A stretch of 64,000 nt of DNA from positions 744,001 through 808,000 of the forward strand of contig NZ_VMHP01000001.1 in the NCBI RefSeq assembly GCF_008795985.1, written 5' to 3'. Below, in pieces: positions 44,215-52,863 of the stretch; the stretch's first letter is position 1, and the number at the start of each line of letters is the position of its first letter. The notes under the pieces are model-generated. The model was not told the DNA's origin. It saw only the letters and a program-made list of their open reading frames with translations, and did not search any database. The stretch comes from Marinobacter halotolerans. GTDB taxonomy: Bacteria; Pseudomonadota; Gammaproteobacteria; Pseudomonadales; Oleiphilaceae. A program made the position numbers and the translations under genes.

Positions 44215-44666
44215 AAATCGGCGAAATCTCGAAAGCGACAGGCGTCCCCATAGAGACCATCCGTTATTACGAGAAAATCGGCCTGGTGCCCGCGCCGGAA
44301 CGTGAGGCCAGCGGCTATCGCTCGTACCGCCAGCACCACCTGGACCGCCTTGTGTTTATCCGTCGGTGCCGCAACCTGGATATGGCTCAGGATGAAATCC
44401 GCGAACTGATTCGCCTTGCCGACCAGCCGGATGCCGATTGCAGCGACGTTGATGCCCTTCTGGCCCGACACCTTGGCCATGTTCGCCGACGCCTGGAAGA
44501 GCTGACCCGCCTGGAAGAAACGCTGACCCAGCTTCAGACTGCCTGCTCTCAGGGCCGCACGGTCAGTGAATGCGGCATACTCGGCGGACTTACCTCCGAG
44601 TCTCTTCCCGAACCACAGCCCGATGGTCACAACCACATTCCGGGATCCCACGGCCCGAACTCATAA
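44211..44666 (+). CDS. MerR-family heavy-metal regulator (CadR/PbrR-like)
   Basis: A 151-residue MerR regulator. The HTH (MKIGEISKATGVPIETIRYYEKIG and RSYRQHHLDRL) is followed by a dimerisation helix and a metal-binding loop. Cys residues fall at positions typical of CadR/PbrR: one in DADCSDVD (about residue 82) and two in ACSQGRTVSEC. The C-terminus has His residues (DGHNHIPGSHG), as in CadR. These proteins sense Cd, Pb or Zn and activate by bending the 19-bp spacer of their target promoter, which is found directly downstream (44673-44703). It overlaps the ctaG-family gene by 4 bp. Confidence 0.85.
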   Translation: MKIGEISKATGVPIETIRYYEKIGLVPAPEREASGYRSYRQHHLDRLVFIRRCRNLDMAQDEIRELIRLADQPDADCSDVDALLARHLGHVRRRLEELTRLEETLTQLQTACSQGRTVSECGILGGLTSESLPEPQPDGHNHIPGSHGPNS

Positions 44667-44672
44667 CCCCCG

Positions 44673-44703
44673 TTGACTCTGTAGCAACTACAGGCTTTTA
44701 AAT
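44673..44703 (+). promoter_or_regulatory. MerR-type promoter for the CDF transporter gene
   Basis: -35 TTGACT (44673-44678), 19-bp spacer and -10 TTAAAT (44698-44703). The spacer starts with a perfect dyad CTGTAG-CAA-CTACAG (44679-44693). Over-long 19-bp spacers with a central dyad are the signature of MerR-activated promoters and closely resemble PbrR/ZntR-type sites. The MerR gene is immediately upstream. Confidence 0.88.
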
Positions 44704-44731
44704 GCCTGGTAAAGGCTGACAGGAGAATCTC

Positions 44732-45391
44732 ATGGCATGCAGTTGCTCTGGTCCGGAACCCACAGGACCGGATCCCCGTTTTCGCAAAGCACTCTGGTTT
44801 GCCCTGTGGGTGAACCTGATCATGTTTGTGGTGGAGGGTGCCGCCAGCCTGCAGTCCGGCTCGGTCTCACTGATGGCGGACGCAATCGACTTTTTCGGGG
44901 ACAGCGCCAACTACGTGCTGTCTCTGTCGGTGCTTTCCATGGGCATGCTCTGGCGAGGCCGTGCGGCAATGGTCAAAGGCATTACCATGGCGGTGTTTGG
45001 CTTTGTCGTGCTGGGCCGGGCAATCTGGGTCCTGCAGGCTGGCATCACCCCGGAACCCTTCACCATGGGGGCCGTGGGGCTGCTGGCACTGGCCGCAAAC
45101 CTGGCCGTGGCGATAACACTGTTCAAATTCCGTCAGGGCGATTCCGATATGCGATCGGTCTGGCTTTGCAGTCGTAACGATGCCATTGGCAACGTTGCCG
45201 TCATGGCTGCTGCACTGGGCGTATTCGGAACCGGCTCAGCCTGGCCGGATCTGGCCGTTGCGGCGGTCATGGGCTCTCTGGCAATTACCGCGGGTATCAG
45301 CGTTGTGCGTCACGCCAGGGATGATATCCGTCAGGCCGGCAAGGGCTCAGCGGCAGAATCAGCGAACGGTAACGGGGTCGAAGTCCGATAG
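44732..45391 (+). CDS. Cation diffusion facilitator-type transporter (short form)
   Basis: A 219-residue membrane protein, about six helices, with the CDF metal-site pattern DAIDFFGDSANY (TM2) and the paired CSRNDAIGNVAV segment (TM5). The N-terminus has three Cys (MACSCSG), a possible metal-handling tip. Standard CDF efflux proteins have a ~80-residue cytoplasmic C-terminal domain, which is missing here (only a short charged tail). GAGAATCTC lies upstream of the ATG. It is driven by the MerR-type promoter and probably exports Cd, Zn, Pb or Co. The 3' end overlaps the convergent lipoprotein gene by 33 bp. Confidence 0.8.
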   Translation: MACSCSGPEPTGPDPRFRKALWFALWVNLIMFVVEGAASLQSGSVSLMADAIDFFGDSANYVLSLSVLSMGMLWRGRAAMVKGITMAVFGFVVLGRAIWVLQAGITPEPFTMGAVGLLALAANLAVAITLFKFRQGDSDMRSVWLCSRNDAIGNVAVMAAALGVFGTGSAWPDLAVAAVMGSLAITAGISVVRHARDDIRQAGKGSAAESANGNGVEVR

Positions 45392-45847
45392 CCGGAATTG
45401 CAGCTCATCATCGGCCATCATCGGATGGCCGTCGTAATCAATGTGGGTCGGGAAACCGAACTCACTGTCGTAGGACACGTCCAGTTTGTGGGCCTGCCGG
45501 TCCACGGCCTTCTGGATAAATTCAAACAGCCCTTCCACCGTCATACGCCGGGCATCCGCCTGGCTCAGATGGTTGAGGGGCTGATTTAGGCCTTCCATGG
45601 CAACCACCCTGCCATTCTCAACCTCCAGCCGGATGGGCTGCACCAGTTCCCGGGGGCAGAAACAGGTCTGCTGAGCGGTAACGACGTAATGTGCCACACC
45701 GCTTTGCCGCCAGAGCTGACGGGCGTCATCCAGGTTTTCCGGGGGCTTAACATCCGCCACCTGGCCATCGGCCCTGGGGGCCGACGACCCACACCCGACC
45801 AGCACTGCAACGGTAACTGCAAGAACCAAAGGCCGGAATGCCATCAT
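45359..45847 (-). CDS. DUF6174-type lipoprotein
   Basis: A 162-residue predicted lipoprotein: a signal with lipobox VLVGCGSS, then an ARQLWRQSGVAHYVVTAQQT segment followed by CFCPREL and EVENGRVV, which match DUF6174. The family's function is unknown. Its start overlaps the metalloprotease stop by 4 bp (adjacent ATGs at 45847 and 45844), so the pair is coupled and may act together, for example as an accessory or control protein of the protease. Confidence is moderate for the family name. Confidence 0.72.
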   Translation of the reverse strand: MMAFRPLVLAVTVAVLVGCGSSAPRADGQVADVKPPENLDDARQLWRQSGVAHYVVTAQQTCFCPRELVQPIRLEVENGRVVAMEGLNQPLNHLSQADARRMTVEGLFEFIQKAVDRQAHKLDVSYDSEFGFPTHIDYDGHPMMADDELQFRLSDFDPVTVR

Positions 45848-47481
45848 GCAGACCTCGTCGCCAGGCGACCAAACCCGGCAATACCCGCCAGCAGCCAGAA
45901 CCAGCCAACGGATCCACCACCGCCACTACTCCCACCGCTTGCGGTTGTTGTGGACCCATCAGTGTCTCTTTGTGGCGCTTCGGGAGCGCTTGGCTCATCG
46001 GTGGTGGTGTTATCACCCTCGGCAACGGCAAACCGGGTTTGCAGAATGTCGTTGGCAGAGCGAATGTCTTTCACATCACCGCTGTCACTCACCAGAGCCA
46101 CGCCCTGCATCAGGTTAAGTGTTGCCAGATTGCCGGGCGTTGCCGAGACGGAAAGCCGCTGGCCGGTTCTGGCCTGGGCGCCATCGCAGCGAAAGCCGGT
46201 ATCGGAGGTGAGCGTGCAGGCGGCGCCGCCAAGCGTCACTTCCTGCAGACGGCCTTCGCCCTCGCCAATCGAGCCCTCGACTGCCAGACGGTCTGCTGGT
46301 TGGGAGCTGTCCCGGTAAGCCAGATCGAAACTGGCCTGGAAAACCTCACCACGGGTGACTTCAGCAGGATTGCCCGCCAGCGCTGCGATGCCGGCGTCCG
46401 CCGGGAAATTGAAACACTGCTCAACCGAAGACAGAGCGGAAATCTGGCTGGAAATCTGTTCGAAAGAACAGCTTGAAAACTCCGACGCACTGCCACTGAC
46501 CGAAGGGCTCATTATCTTTCCGCTAACCGGGCATCCATTATCGCTTGAGCCGGTTCCGTCATGACCGGAGCCAAGGTTATGGCCGATTTCATGGGCGATC
46601 ACCACGGCGGTGGTGGCATTTGAGTTGAAGGCGTTAGTGACCCCGCTAGCGAAGCCGAAGCTGTTGCAGACCGATCCCACATAGGCGACACCAGCCGTGC
46701 TTCCGTCGAAATCCCGCCCGCTGACGAGATGAAAAATGGATCGGTCGCTTTCCAGAAAGCCCACGGCACCGTTGCCCCGCTTCTGGGCAATGTCGTCCAG
46801 CAGCATCCCGGCATCCAGAGTGGAACTGAACAGATCGTTATCCATGTAAGTCAAAGACAGGGTGTCAAACACGATCCCGAACCGGGCCTTGTAGAAGCCC
46901 TCCACCATATTCAGGATCGCGCCTGCACGGGATTTGAAATCAGAGGAAAACCGGCTCTGGAACTGCAGATCAAAAGCCAGTTCCAGCTCCAGCATCAGGC
47001 AGGCGCCATCCACCTTGTCGGTACAGAGCGTGTCGTAGTTGGCGGTGACGGCCTGAGCCATGGCCGTGCTGGCAAGGCTGTCCGGGGTTATACTGGCGTC
47101 CGCGTGCATGTGATCAAGGCCACACTGGGGCGTTTCCTGGTGGCTGAAGCTGAAACTGGCCACCTGATCATTGCCACCACTGCGGATGCTGTGAAGGCGG
47201 TTGAACACAAACGCCAGACCTTCCCAGCTTCCGTCAATACGGGACACGCGAACCCAGCTGTCCGGATCTTCCGGGAAATGACCCTGGTAATGCACATCCT
47301 CTCCGGAGCCGGCCACCTCATTGATCTGGCTGGCCTCAAGAAGGGCCTCGTAGGCGTGCCCGCCAATCCACAGGGGTTTTACCAGAGTGCCACTGTCAAC
47401 CGCCGCAGACACCGATGCGGTGGCTGTCAGAAATACACCGGCAAGCAGCACCATCACAAACTGTATAGACTTGATCTGCAT
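45844..47481 (-). CDS. Secreted reprolysin-type zinc metalloprotease with GlyGly-CTERM tail
   Basis: A 545-residue exported protein: a signal peptide (LTATASVSAA), an N-terminal prodomain, and a metzincin catalytic domain with zinc ligands His297, His301 and His307 in HEIGHNLGSGHD followed by a Met-turn (KIMSPS). A Cys-rich/beta domain follows (about 365-500). The C-terminus is a Gly-rich GGSSGGGGSVG run, a hydrophobic segment (FWLLAGIAGFG) and a short basic end (RLATRSA): the GlyGly-CTERM signal. Rhombosortase-family enzymes cut and process such tails, and one is encoded next door, divergently. Release by type II secretion is typical for GlyGly-CTERM proteins. Confidence 0.88.
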   Translation of the reverse strand: MQIKSIQFVMVLLAGVFLTATASVSAAVDSGTLVKPLWIGGHAYEALLEASQINEVAGSGEDVHYQGHFPEDPDSWVRVSRIDGSWEGLAFVFNRLHSIRSGGNDQVASFSFSHQETPQCGLDHMHADASITPDSLASTAMAQAVTANYDTLCTDKVDGACLMLELELAFDLQFQSRFSSDFKSRAGAILNMVEGFYKARFGIVFDTLSLTYMDNDLFSSTLDAGMLLDDIAQKRGNGAVGFLESDRSIFHLVSGRDFDGSTAGVAYVGSVCNSFGFASGVTNAFNSNATTAVVIAHEIGHNLGSGHDGTGSSDNGCPVSGKIMSPSVSGSASEFSSCSFEQISSQISALSSVEQCFNFPADAGIAALAGNPAEVTRGEVFQASFDLAYRDSSQPADRLAVEGSIGEGEGRLQEVTLGGAACTLTSDTGFRCDGAQARTGQRLSVSATPGNLATLNLMQGVALVSDSGDVKDIRSANDILQTRFAVAEGDNTTTDEPSAPEAPQRDTDGSTTTASGGSSGGGGSVGWFWLLAGIAGFGRLATRSA

Positions 47482-47566
47482 TACAACGCCCGTTCCGAAG
47501 TTTGATAGGTAACGCTAATCAATTGGGAGAACGGGCGCAGTTACCATTCCGTAACGGCTTGTATTT

Positions 47567-48199
47567 ATGCCCAACAATACGCATTTACAGAATTTCCTGA
47601 GGGCGTGGATGCCCCTGATGGTGGTAGCCACCGCCCTGGTGATTCTCGAACTCATCATCAGGGTTCACCCACCTGCCGCAGAGCTGCTGCAATGGACACG
47701 GTACGAGCTGGGCCAGGGCCAGTGGTGGCGGTTGCTGACCGGGCACTGGGTGCACCTGGGCCCGACTCACCTGGTTCTGAATCTGGCGGGGCTACTGTTA
47801 TTGGGGCTACTTTTTGATACCAGGCTTCCTCCAGCCTGGTGGACCGGTTACCTGCTGGGGGCTCCGGTTGCCATTTCTACAGGCTTGCTATGGGCTACGC
47901 CTGAGCTGGACTGGTATCAGGGGTTTTCCGGGTGTCTGCACGGTCTGTTTGTGCTTCTGGCACTGGCCAATGCGCGCAGCAGCCCCCGATGGAGCGCTCT
48001 GTTGCTGGGTCTTTTGACGGTCAAGCTGATCCTTGAGCCTTTTTCCGCTGATGTTCCGGGACTGCCGAATAACACGGCAGATATGATCGGCGCGCCGATC
48101 ATTTTTCAGGCCCACTCGCTGGGCGCGCTGACGGGGTTGGCAGCCGGCCTGGTGTTTTTATTTTCGAACAGGCGCGTTAAGCTGAAAATTGAACCATAA
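47567..48199 (+). CDS. rrtA: Rhombosortase (rhomboid-like GlyGly-CTERM processing protease)
   Basis: A 210-residue, six-helix intramembrane protease of the rhomboid superfamily. Catalytic Ser121 lies in GFSGCLHG and the partner His183 in AHSLGALTG. The N-terminal WRLLTGHWVHLGPTHLVLNLAG segment has the HxxxxHxxxN-like rhomboid pattern. The small size and lack of extra domains fit the rhombosortase subfamily, which works on GlyGly-CTERM proteins. It is divergent from the GlyGly-CTERM metalloprotease (85 bp apart), an adjacent enzyme-substrate arrangement. Other GlyGly-CTERM proteins elsewhere in the genome are expected to share it. Confidence 0.88.
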   Translation: MPNNTHLQNFLRAWMPLMVVATALVILELIIRVHPPAAELLQWTRYELGQGQWWRLLTGHWVHLGPTHLVLNLAGLLLLGLLFDTRLPPAWWTGYLLGAPVAISTGLLWATPELDWYQGFSGCLHGLFVLLALANARSSPRWSALLLGLLTVKLILEPFSADVPGLPNNTADMIGAPIIFQAHSLGALTGLAAGLVFLFSNRRVKLKIEP

Positions 48200-48243
48200 A
48201 GCACAACCAATGCAGCAATAGTCGCACGCAGAGGAGTTGCCAC

Positions 48244-48807
48244 ATGAGCACCGCGAAGAACACCGCAACCAGCAGTCACCAGCCATTTCTCTCCGACATC
48301 AAGGCAATCCGCGAGCGCGCCCGCGCCAATATGCGCGATGGCGCAGTTACTGAAGGCTACAACGCTGACCGCGAGACCGTGATCAAAATCCTCAATGAGG
48401 CACTCGCGACCGAGATCGTCTGCGTTCTGCGCTACAAGCACCATTACTATGCCGCTGACGGGCTGAATGCCGAAGCCGTCGCGCAGGAATTTCTCGAACA
48501 TGCCCAGCAGGAACAGGGCCACGCCGATCAGATTGCCGAGCGTATTGCGCAACTGGGCGGGAAACCGGATCTGTCACCGGACAGCCTGTCGACCCGCAGC
48601 CATTCAGAATACGTCGAAGGCGACACGCTAAAGGAAATGATCGAGGAAGACCTGGTGGCAGAGCGCATCGCTATCGACAGCTACCGTGAAATCATCCAGT
48701 ACCTGGGCGATAAGGACCCCACCACTCGCCGGTTGATGGAAGAGATTCTCGCAGTTGAGGAAGAACATGCCGACGACATGGCGGGGCTGCTTCAGGGCTA
48801 CAGCTAA
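48244..48807 (+). CDS. Ferritin-like (bacterioferritin/Dps-superfamily) di-iron protein
   Basis: A 187-residue four-helix protein. Paired carboxylate/His motifs typical of a ferroxidase centre appear: LATEIVCVLRYKHHYYAA, FLEHAQQEQGHADQIAERI, EEDLVAERIAIDSY and ILAVEEEHADDM. This is the ferritin-like group often annotated bacterioferritin, but no obvious heme-binding Met is seen. It may store or detoxify iron. It is monocistronic and ends at a hairpin terminator (48825-48857). Confidence 0.75.
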   Translation: MSTAKNTATSSHQPFLSDIKAIRERARANMRDGAVTEGYNADRETVIKILNEALATEIVCVLRYKHHYYAADGLNAEAVAQEFLEHAQQEQGHADQIAERIAQLGGKPDLSPDSLSTRSHSEYVEGDTLKEMIEEDLVAERIAIDSYREIIQYLGDKDPTTRRLMEEILAVEEEHADDMAGLLQGYS

Positions 48808-48824
48808 CAGACCTAAGCGCCCGT

Positions 48825-48857
48825 GCAAAGGGTACCCAGCAGGTCAGTACCCTTTGC
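48825..48857. terminator. Hairpin terminator after the ferritin-like gene
   Basis: A perfect 11-bp inverted repeat (GCAAAGGGTAC/GTACCCTTTGC) with an 11-nt loop, 18 bp after the stop. It has no T-run, so it is a weak or factor-assisted terminator. Confidence 0.6.
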
Positions 48858-48920
48858 TTCCCACCACACCCCTTCCAAGCATACCGACACTCCGGCCACT
48901 GGTGGTTTTTTAGCCAGACA

Positions 48921-48949
48921 CTGAATACCTGTTCAATTTGTTGTATACT
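48921..48949 (+). promoter_or_regulatory. Promoter of the bet operon with possible BetI site
   Basis: A near-perfect -10 TATACT (48944-48949) lies 17 bp after CTGAAT (48921-48926), and the betA ATG is at 48984. Two TTCAA copies (48932-48936 and 48952-48956) flank the -10 on the same face, and GTATAC (48943-48948) is its centre. The region is AT-rich. Repression by BetI, encoded in the operon, is an inference. Confidence 0.5.
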
Positions 48950-48983
48950 CATTCAACTTTCGCTTTTCTGGATGACCTAAACA

Positions 48984-50678
48984 ATGGCTGAACGGGTTTT
49001 TGACCAAACGTTTGACTACGTGATCGTTGGAGCAGGCTCTGCCGGCTCTGTACTGGCAAACAGACTGTCTGCCGACGGTCAGCATCGGGTTCTGGTCCTC
49101 GAATACGGGGGCAAGGACAACTCGGTGTTCATCAAAATGCCATCCGCCTTTTCTATCCCCATGGGCATGAGCAAGTACGACTGGGGGTTTCATACCCAGC
49201 CCGAGGCCGGGCTCCAGGGGCGGAAGCTGCATCAGGCGCGTGGAAAGGTGATCGGTGGTTCCTCTTCGGTCAACGGCATGGCTTACGTCCGCGGTAATGC
49301 CGGTGACTTCGCTGAGTGGGAGTCGCTGGGTGCCCAGGGCTGGAGTTACCGGGATGTGCTGCCTTATTTCCGTCGTGCTGAAGACTGTGTTTATGGCTCC
49401 GACAACTATCGTGGCGTTGATGGCAACCTGACCACCTGTAACGGTAACGGAATGAAAAACCCGCTCTACCGCGCATTTATAGACGCCGGCAAGCAGGCAG
49501 GATACGGCGAAACCGATGACTATAACGGCCATCGCCAGGAAGGTTTCTGCCGCATGGACATGACCGTTCGCAACGGTGTGCGCTGCTCCACGGCAATGGC
49601 CTACCTGAAGCCTGCGCTGAACCGGAGCAACCTGACCCTGGAGACTCACGCCCTCACCACCCGGGTTCTCATGGACGGTACTAAAGCCGTGGGCGTGGAG
49701 TACCGTCAGCGCGGCAAAACTGTTCGGGTACGCGCAGAGAAAGAGGTAATTCTGTCGGCCAGTGCCTTCAACTCGCCGAAGTTGCTGATGCTGTCGGGTA
49801 TTGGCCCGGCCACCGAACTGCAACGCCACGGCATTGATGTCGTTCACAATCTGCCCGGTGTGGGCAAAAATCTGCAGGACCATCTGGAAGTTTGGGTCCA
49901 GCAGGCCTGCAAGCAGAAGATTACGCTGAACGGTTGGCTGGGTCCGCTTGGCAAGGCGCTGATCGGCGCGCGTTGGCTGTTATCCCGAACCGGGCTGGGT
50001 GCGACCAATCATTTCGAGTCCAACGGCTATATCCGCAGCCGGGCCGGGCTGCAATATCCGGATATCCAATACCATTTCCTCCCCGGCGCCATCGCTTATG
50101 ACGGATCAAGTGCGTCGGAAGGGCATGGTTTCCAGGTGCACCTGGGTCACAACAAGCCCAAAAGCCGTGGTGAGGTCACACTCAAGTCTGCCGATCCGGA
50201 GGCAGCGCCAGAGATTGTTTTCAACTATCTGAGTGAAGAAGAGGATCGGATTGCCTGGCGGCGGGCCCTGCGGCTGACGCGGGAAATTTTTGCCCAGGCG
50301 GCCTTTGACCCTTATCGAGGAGAAGAACTGTCCCCCGGCAAGAACGTGCAAACCGACGATGAGATTGACCAGTGGGTCGCAAGCACGGCTGAAACCGCCT
50401 ACCACCCGGCGGGCAGCTGTCGCATGGGTGAGGACGCCATGGCGGTGGTGGATTCCGAATGCAGGGTCCATGGCATTGCCGGTCTGCGGGTGGTGGATTC
50501 TTCGATCATGCCGACTGTCACCAATGGCAACCTGAACGCACCGACCATCATGATCGGCGAGAAAGCAGCAGACCACATTCTTGGTCGGGGCATGCTGTCG
50601 CCGTCCGAAGCGCCCATCTTCTCGGTAGAAGACTGGCCCGAGCGTCAGCGGCTCGGTATGCCAGAGCGCCAGCTGTGA
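48984..50678 (+). CDS. betA: Choline dehydrogenase (GMC oxidoreductase)
   Basis: A 564-residue FAD-dependent GMC-family enzyme that oxidises choline to betaine aldehyde. The N-terminal FAD-binding motif ([20 protein letters not shown]), the signature [19 protein letters not shown], the second GMC signature ([18 protein letters not shown]) and the C-terminal catalytic HPAGSCRMG segment are present. It is the first gene of the choline operon, ahead of betI. It is more distant from E. coli BetA than some, but the operon fixes its role. Confidence 0.92.
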   Translation: MAERVFDQTFDYVIVGAGSAGSVLANRLSADGQHRVLVLEYGGKDNSVFIKMPSAFSIPMGMSKYDWGFHTQPEAGLQGRKLHQARGKVIGGSSSVNGMAYVRGNAGDFAEWESLGAQGWSYRDVLPYFRRAEDCVYGSDNYRGVDGNLTTCNGNGMKNPLYRAFIDAGKQAGYGETDDYNGHRQEGFCRMDMTVRNGVRCSTAMAYLKPALNRSNLTLETHALTTRVLMDGTKAVGVEYRQRGKTVRVRAEKEVILSASAFNSPKLLMLSGIGPATELQRHGIDVVHNLPGVGKNLQDHLEVWVQQACKQKITLNGWLGPLGKALIGARWLLSRTGLGATNHFESNGYIRSRAGLQYPDIQYHFLPGAIAYDGSSASEGHGFQVHLGHNKPKSRGEVTLKSADPEAAPEIVFNYLSEEEDRIAWRRALRLTREIFAQAAFDPYRGEELSPGKNVQTDDEIDQWVASTAETAYHPAGSCRMGEDAMAVVDSECRVHGIAGLRVVDSSIMPTVTNGNLNAPTIMIGEKAADHILGRGMLSPSEAPIFSVEDWPERQRLGMPERQL

Positions 50679-50722
50679 GGCACCCGCTCATGCAGCTATT
50701 CATTGAACTTTGATGAGGGACT

Positions 50723-51322
50723 ATGGCGAAAATTTCCATTGAGTCTATCAGGCGGCAAGAACTGATTGAGGCCACCCTGAAAGTCATTGAGGTCCACGGG
50801 TTTCAGGCGGCGACTGTCGCAAAAATCAGCCAGGTCTCTGGCCTTTCCGTGGGCATTGTCAGCCACTACTTCGGCGGTAAACAGGCGTTGTTGGAGGCTG
50901 CGATGCAGCACCAGTTATCGCTGATGAAGCGAGATCTGGCGAACTTGCTGGCCAAGCTCCCGAATGACCCTCATGCACGATTGATGGCAATCGTGGACGC
51001 TAACTTTTCTGGCTCCCAGACTGCAGACAAATCAGCAAAAACCTGGCTGGCGTTCTGGTCCCAGGCGATGCACAGCCCTGCGCTGGCCCGCCTGCAGCGA
51101 TTGAACGAGCGCAGGCTACTGTCGAACCTGAAATTCTATTTGCGCAAATTATTGCCCGATGAACAGGTTGCAGCCACCGCACACAGCGTGGCCGCCCTGA
51201 TCGACGGTTTCTGGCTGAGGACGGCCCTAAGCGAGGGCCGGATTGAAACAGACCGGGCTGCCAATTTGTGCAAAAGCTACATAGATTTAACCATTCGCCA
51301 TGCAGAGGAGCTTTCATCATGA
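50723..51322 (+). CDS. betI: TetR-family regulator BetI
   Basis: A 199-residue TetR regulator. The HTH region ([20 protein letters not shown], then [21 protein letters not shown]) and the [12 protein letters not shown] recognition helix are characteristic of BetI, which represses bet genes until choline is present. It lies between betA and betB; its stop overlaps the betB start (ATGA). A betA-betI-betB order differs from the enteric betIBA order. Confidence 0.9.
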   Translation: MAKISIESIRRQELIEATLKVIEVHGFQAATVAKISQVSGLSVGIVSHYFGGKQALLEAAMQHQLSLMKRDLANLLAKLPNDPHARLMAIVDANFSGSQTADKSAKTWLAFWSQAMHSPALARLQRLNERRLLSNLKFYLRKLLPDEQVAATAHSVAALIDGFWLRTALSEGRIETDRAANLCKSYIDLTIRHAEELSS

Positions 51323-52782
51323 CGACTCCCGTCTACAGATCCTTTATCGCCGGCAAGCCGTTTGCCAATCAGTCCGGCGAAACCTTCGATGTGATCAATC
51401 CCGGTACCGGCAAAGTCATCTATCGGGTTGAACAGGCCGATGAGTCAGTCATGCAGGCGGCTGTCGCTTCAGCCCGGGAAGGATTCGAAGCGTGGTCTGC
51501 CATGACCGGAAAAGAGCGCGGCCGCATCCTTAACCGGGCCGTTGCCCTGCTGCATGAGCGTAACGATGAGCTGGCGGCGGTCGAAGTGGCTGACACCGGT
51601 AAGCCCTGGCAGGAAGCTGTAGAGGTTGATGTTGTGACCGGTGCCGACAGTATCGAGTTTTTTGCCGGTGAAGCGGCGGGGCTTGAGGGCACGGCTCAGG
51701 ATCTGGGCGGTGATTTCTACTATACCCGCCGAGAGCCGCTGGGCATCTGTGCAGGCATAGGCGCCTGGAATTATCCGCTACAGATTGCATGCTGGAAGTC
51801 TGCGCCGGCCCTGGCTGCGGGCAACAGCATGATTTTCAAACCCTCGGAAGAAACCCCGATGGGCGCGCTAAAACTGGCAGAAATCTTCATCGAAGCAGGC
51901 ATGCCGGCCGGTGTGTTCAACGTGGTGCAGGGTGATTATCAGGTTGGTCAGATGCTGACGGCCCATCCCTCGATTGCCAAGGTGTCTTTCACCGGAGAAG
52001 CGGAAACCGGTCGCACCATCATGGCGGATTCCGCGAAAACGCTCAAACAGGTCACTTTGGAACTGGGCGGCAAATCGCCAATGATCATCTTCGACGATGC
52101 AGAGCTCGATCAGGCTGTTTCTGGCGCCATGCTGGGTAATTTTTATACTCAGGGTGAGATCTGCACCAATGGCACCCGGGTCTTTGTGCATCGCTCGATC
52201 GTTCAGCCATTTATCGATCAGCTGCTCGAGCGTACCCGAAACAACATCGTTATTGGCGATCCTTCCAATCCAGAAACCAATCTGGGGGCCCTGATCTCTG
52301 AAAAGCATTTGAATGTGGTTCTGGACTATATTGAAAAAGGAAAGAACGAAGGCGCAACACTTGCCATCGGCGGTAACCGCGTTCAGCCCCAGGGCGTTGA
52401 GGACGGTTACTACCTCCAGCCCACCGTCTTTACAGACTGCACCGATGACATGACCATCGTGCGGGAAGAAATTTTTGGCCCGGTGATGTCAGTGCTCGTT
52501 TTTGACGACGAGGACGAAGTCATTCGCCGTGCCAACGATACCGATTACGGGCTTGCTGCCGGTGTGTTTACCCGCGACATAAAGCGTGCCCACCGCGTTA
52601 TTCACCGCATGGAGGCAGGCATCTGCTGGATCAACAGCTGGGGCGCTTCCCCCGGCGAGATGCCCGTCGGCGGCTACAAATTGTCTGGCATCGGCCGGGA
52701 AAACGGCCGCGCGGCGCTAGAGCATGTAACTCAGCTTAAATCGATTTATGTCGGAATGTGCGATCTGGAATCGCCCTTCTGA
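51319..52782 (+). CDS. betB: Betaine-aldehyde dehydrogenase
   Basis: A 487-residue aldehyde dehydrogenase that oxidises betaine aldehyde to glycine betaine with NAD. Catalytic Glu248 lies in LELGGKSP and nucleophile Cys282 in [12 protein letters not shown], with the BADH-typical acidic N-terminus and the Rossmann AFKPSEE-type segment. The start at 51319 overlaps the betI stop and has GAGGAG 13 nt upstream; longer readings from 51268 are not favoured. It is followed by a hairpin (52799-52818) and then choXWV. Confidence 0.93.
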   Translation: MTTPVYRSFIAGKPFANQSGETFDVINPGTGKVIYRVEQADESVMQAAVASAREGFEAWSAMTGKERGRILNRAVALLHERNDELAAVEVADTGKPWQEAVEVDVVTGADSIEFFAGEAAGLEGTAQDLGGDFYYTRREPLGICAGIGAWNYPLQIACWKSAPALAAGNSMIFKPSEETPMGALKLAEIFIEAGMPAGVFNVVQGDYQVGQMLTAHPSIAKVSFTGEAETGRTIMADSAKTLKQVTLELGGKSPMIIFDDAELDQAVSGAMLGNFYTQGEICTNGTRVFVHRSIVQPFIDQLLERTRNNIVIGDPSNPETNLGALISEKHLNVVLDYIEKGKNEGATLAIGGNRVQPQGVEDGYYLQPTVFTDCTDDMTIVREEIFGPVMSVLVFDDEDEVIRRANDTDYGLAAGVFTRDIKRAHRVIHRMEAGICWINSWGASPGEMPVGGYKLSGIGRENGRAALEHVTQLKSIYVGMCDLESPF

Positions 52783-52798
52783 CGGCTTTAACCCAAAC

Positions 52799-52818
52799 CC
52801 CCGGTAATTGAACCGGGG
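52799..52818. promoter_or_regulatory. Intercistronic hairpin between betB and choX
   Basis: CCCCGGT (52799-52805), a 6-nt loop and ACCGGGG (52812-52818) form a perfect 7-bp stem with no T-run. It lies 17 bp after the betB stop and 45 bp before the choX start; it is likely an RNA-processing or partial-termination site. Confidence 0.55.
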
Positions 52819-52863
52819 AGATCAGAAGTACCAAACGATAAAATGAAAAAGAGGAGAAAAACG

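Noticed and set aside
45359..45391. The 33-bp overlap of the CDF and lipoprotein genes as an annotation error
   Set aside because: Both frames remain sensible to their stops (charged CDF tail and DUF6174 end), so a true convergent overlap is the simplest reading.
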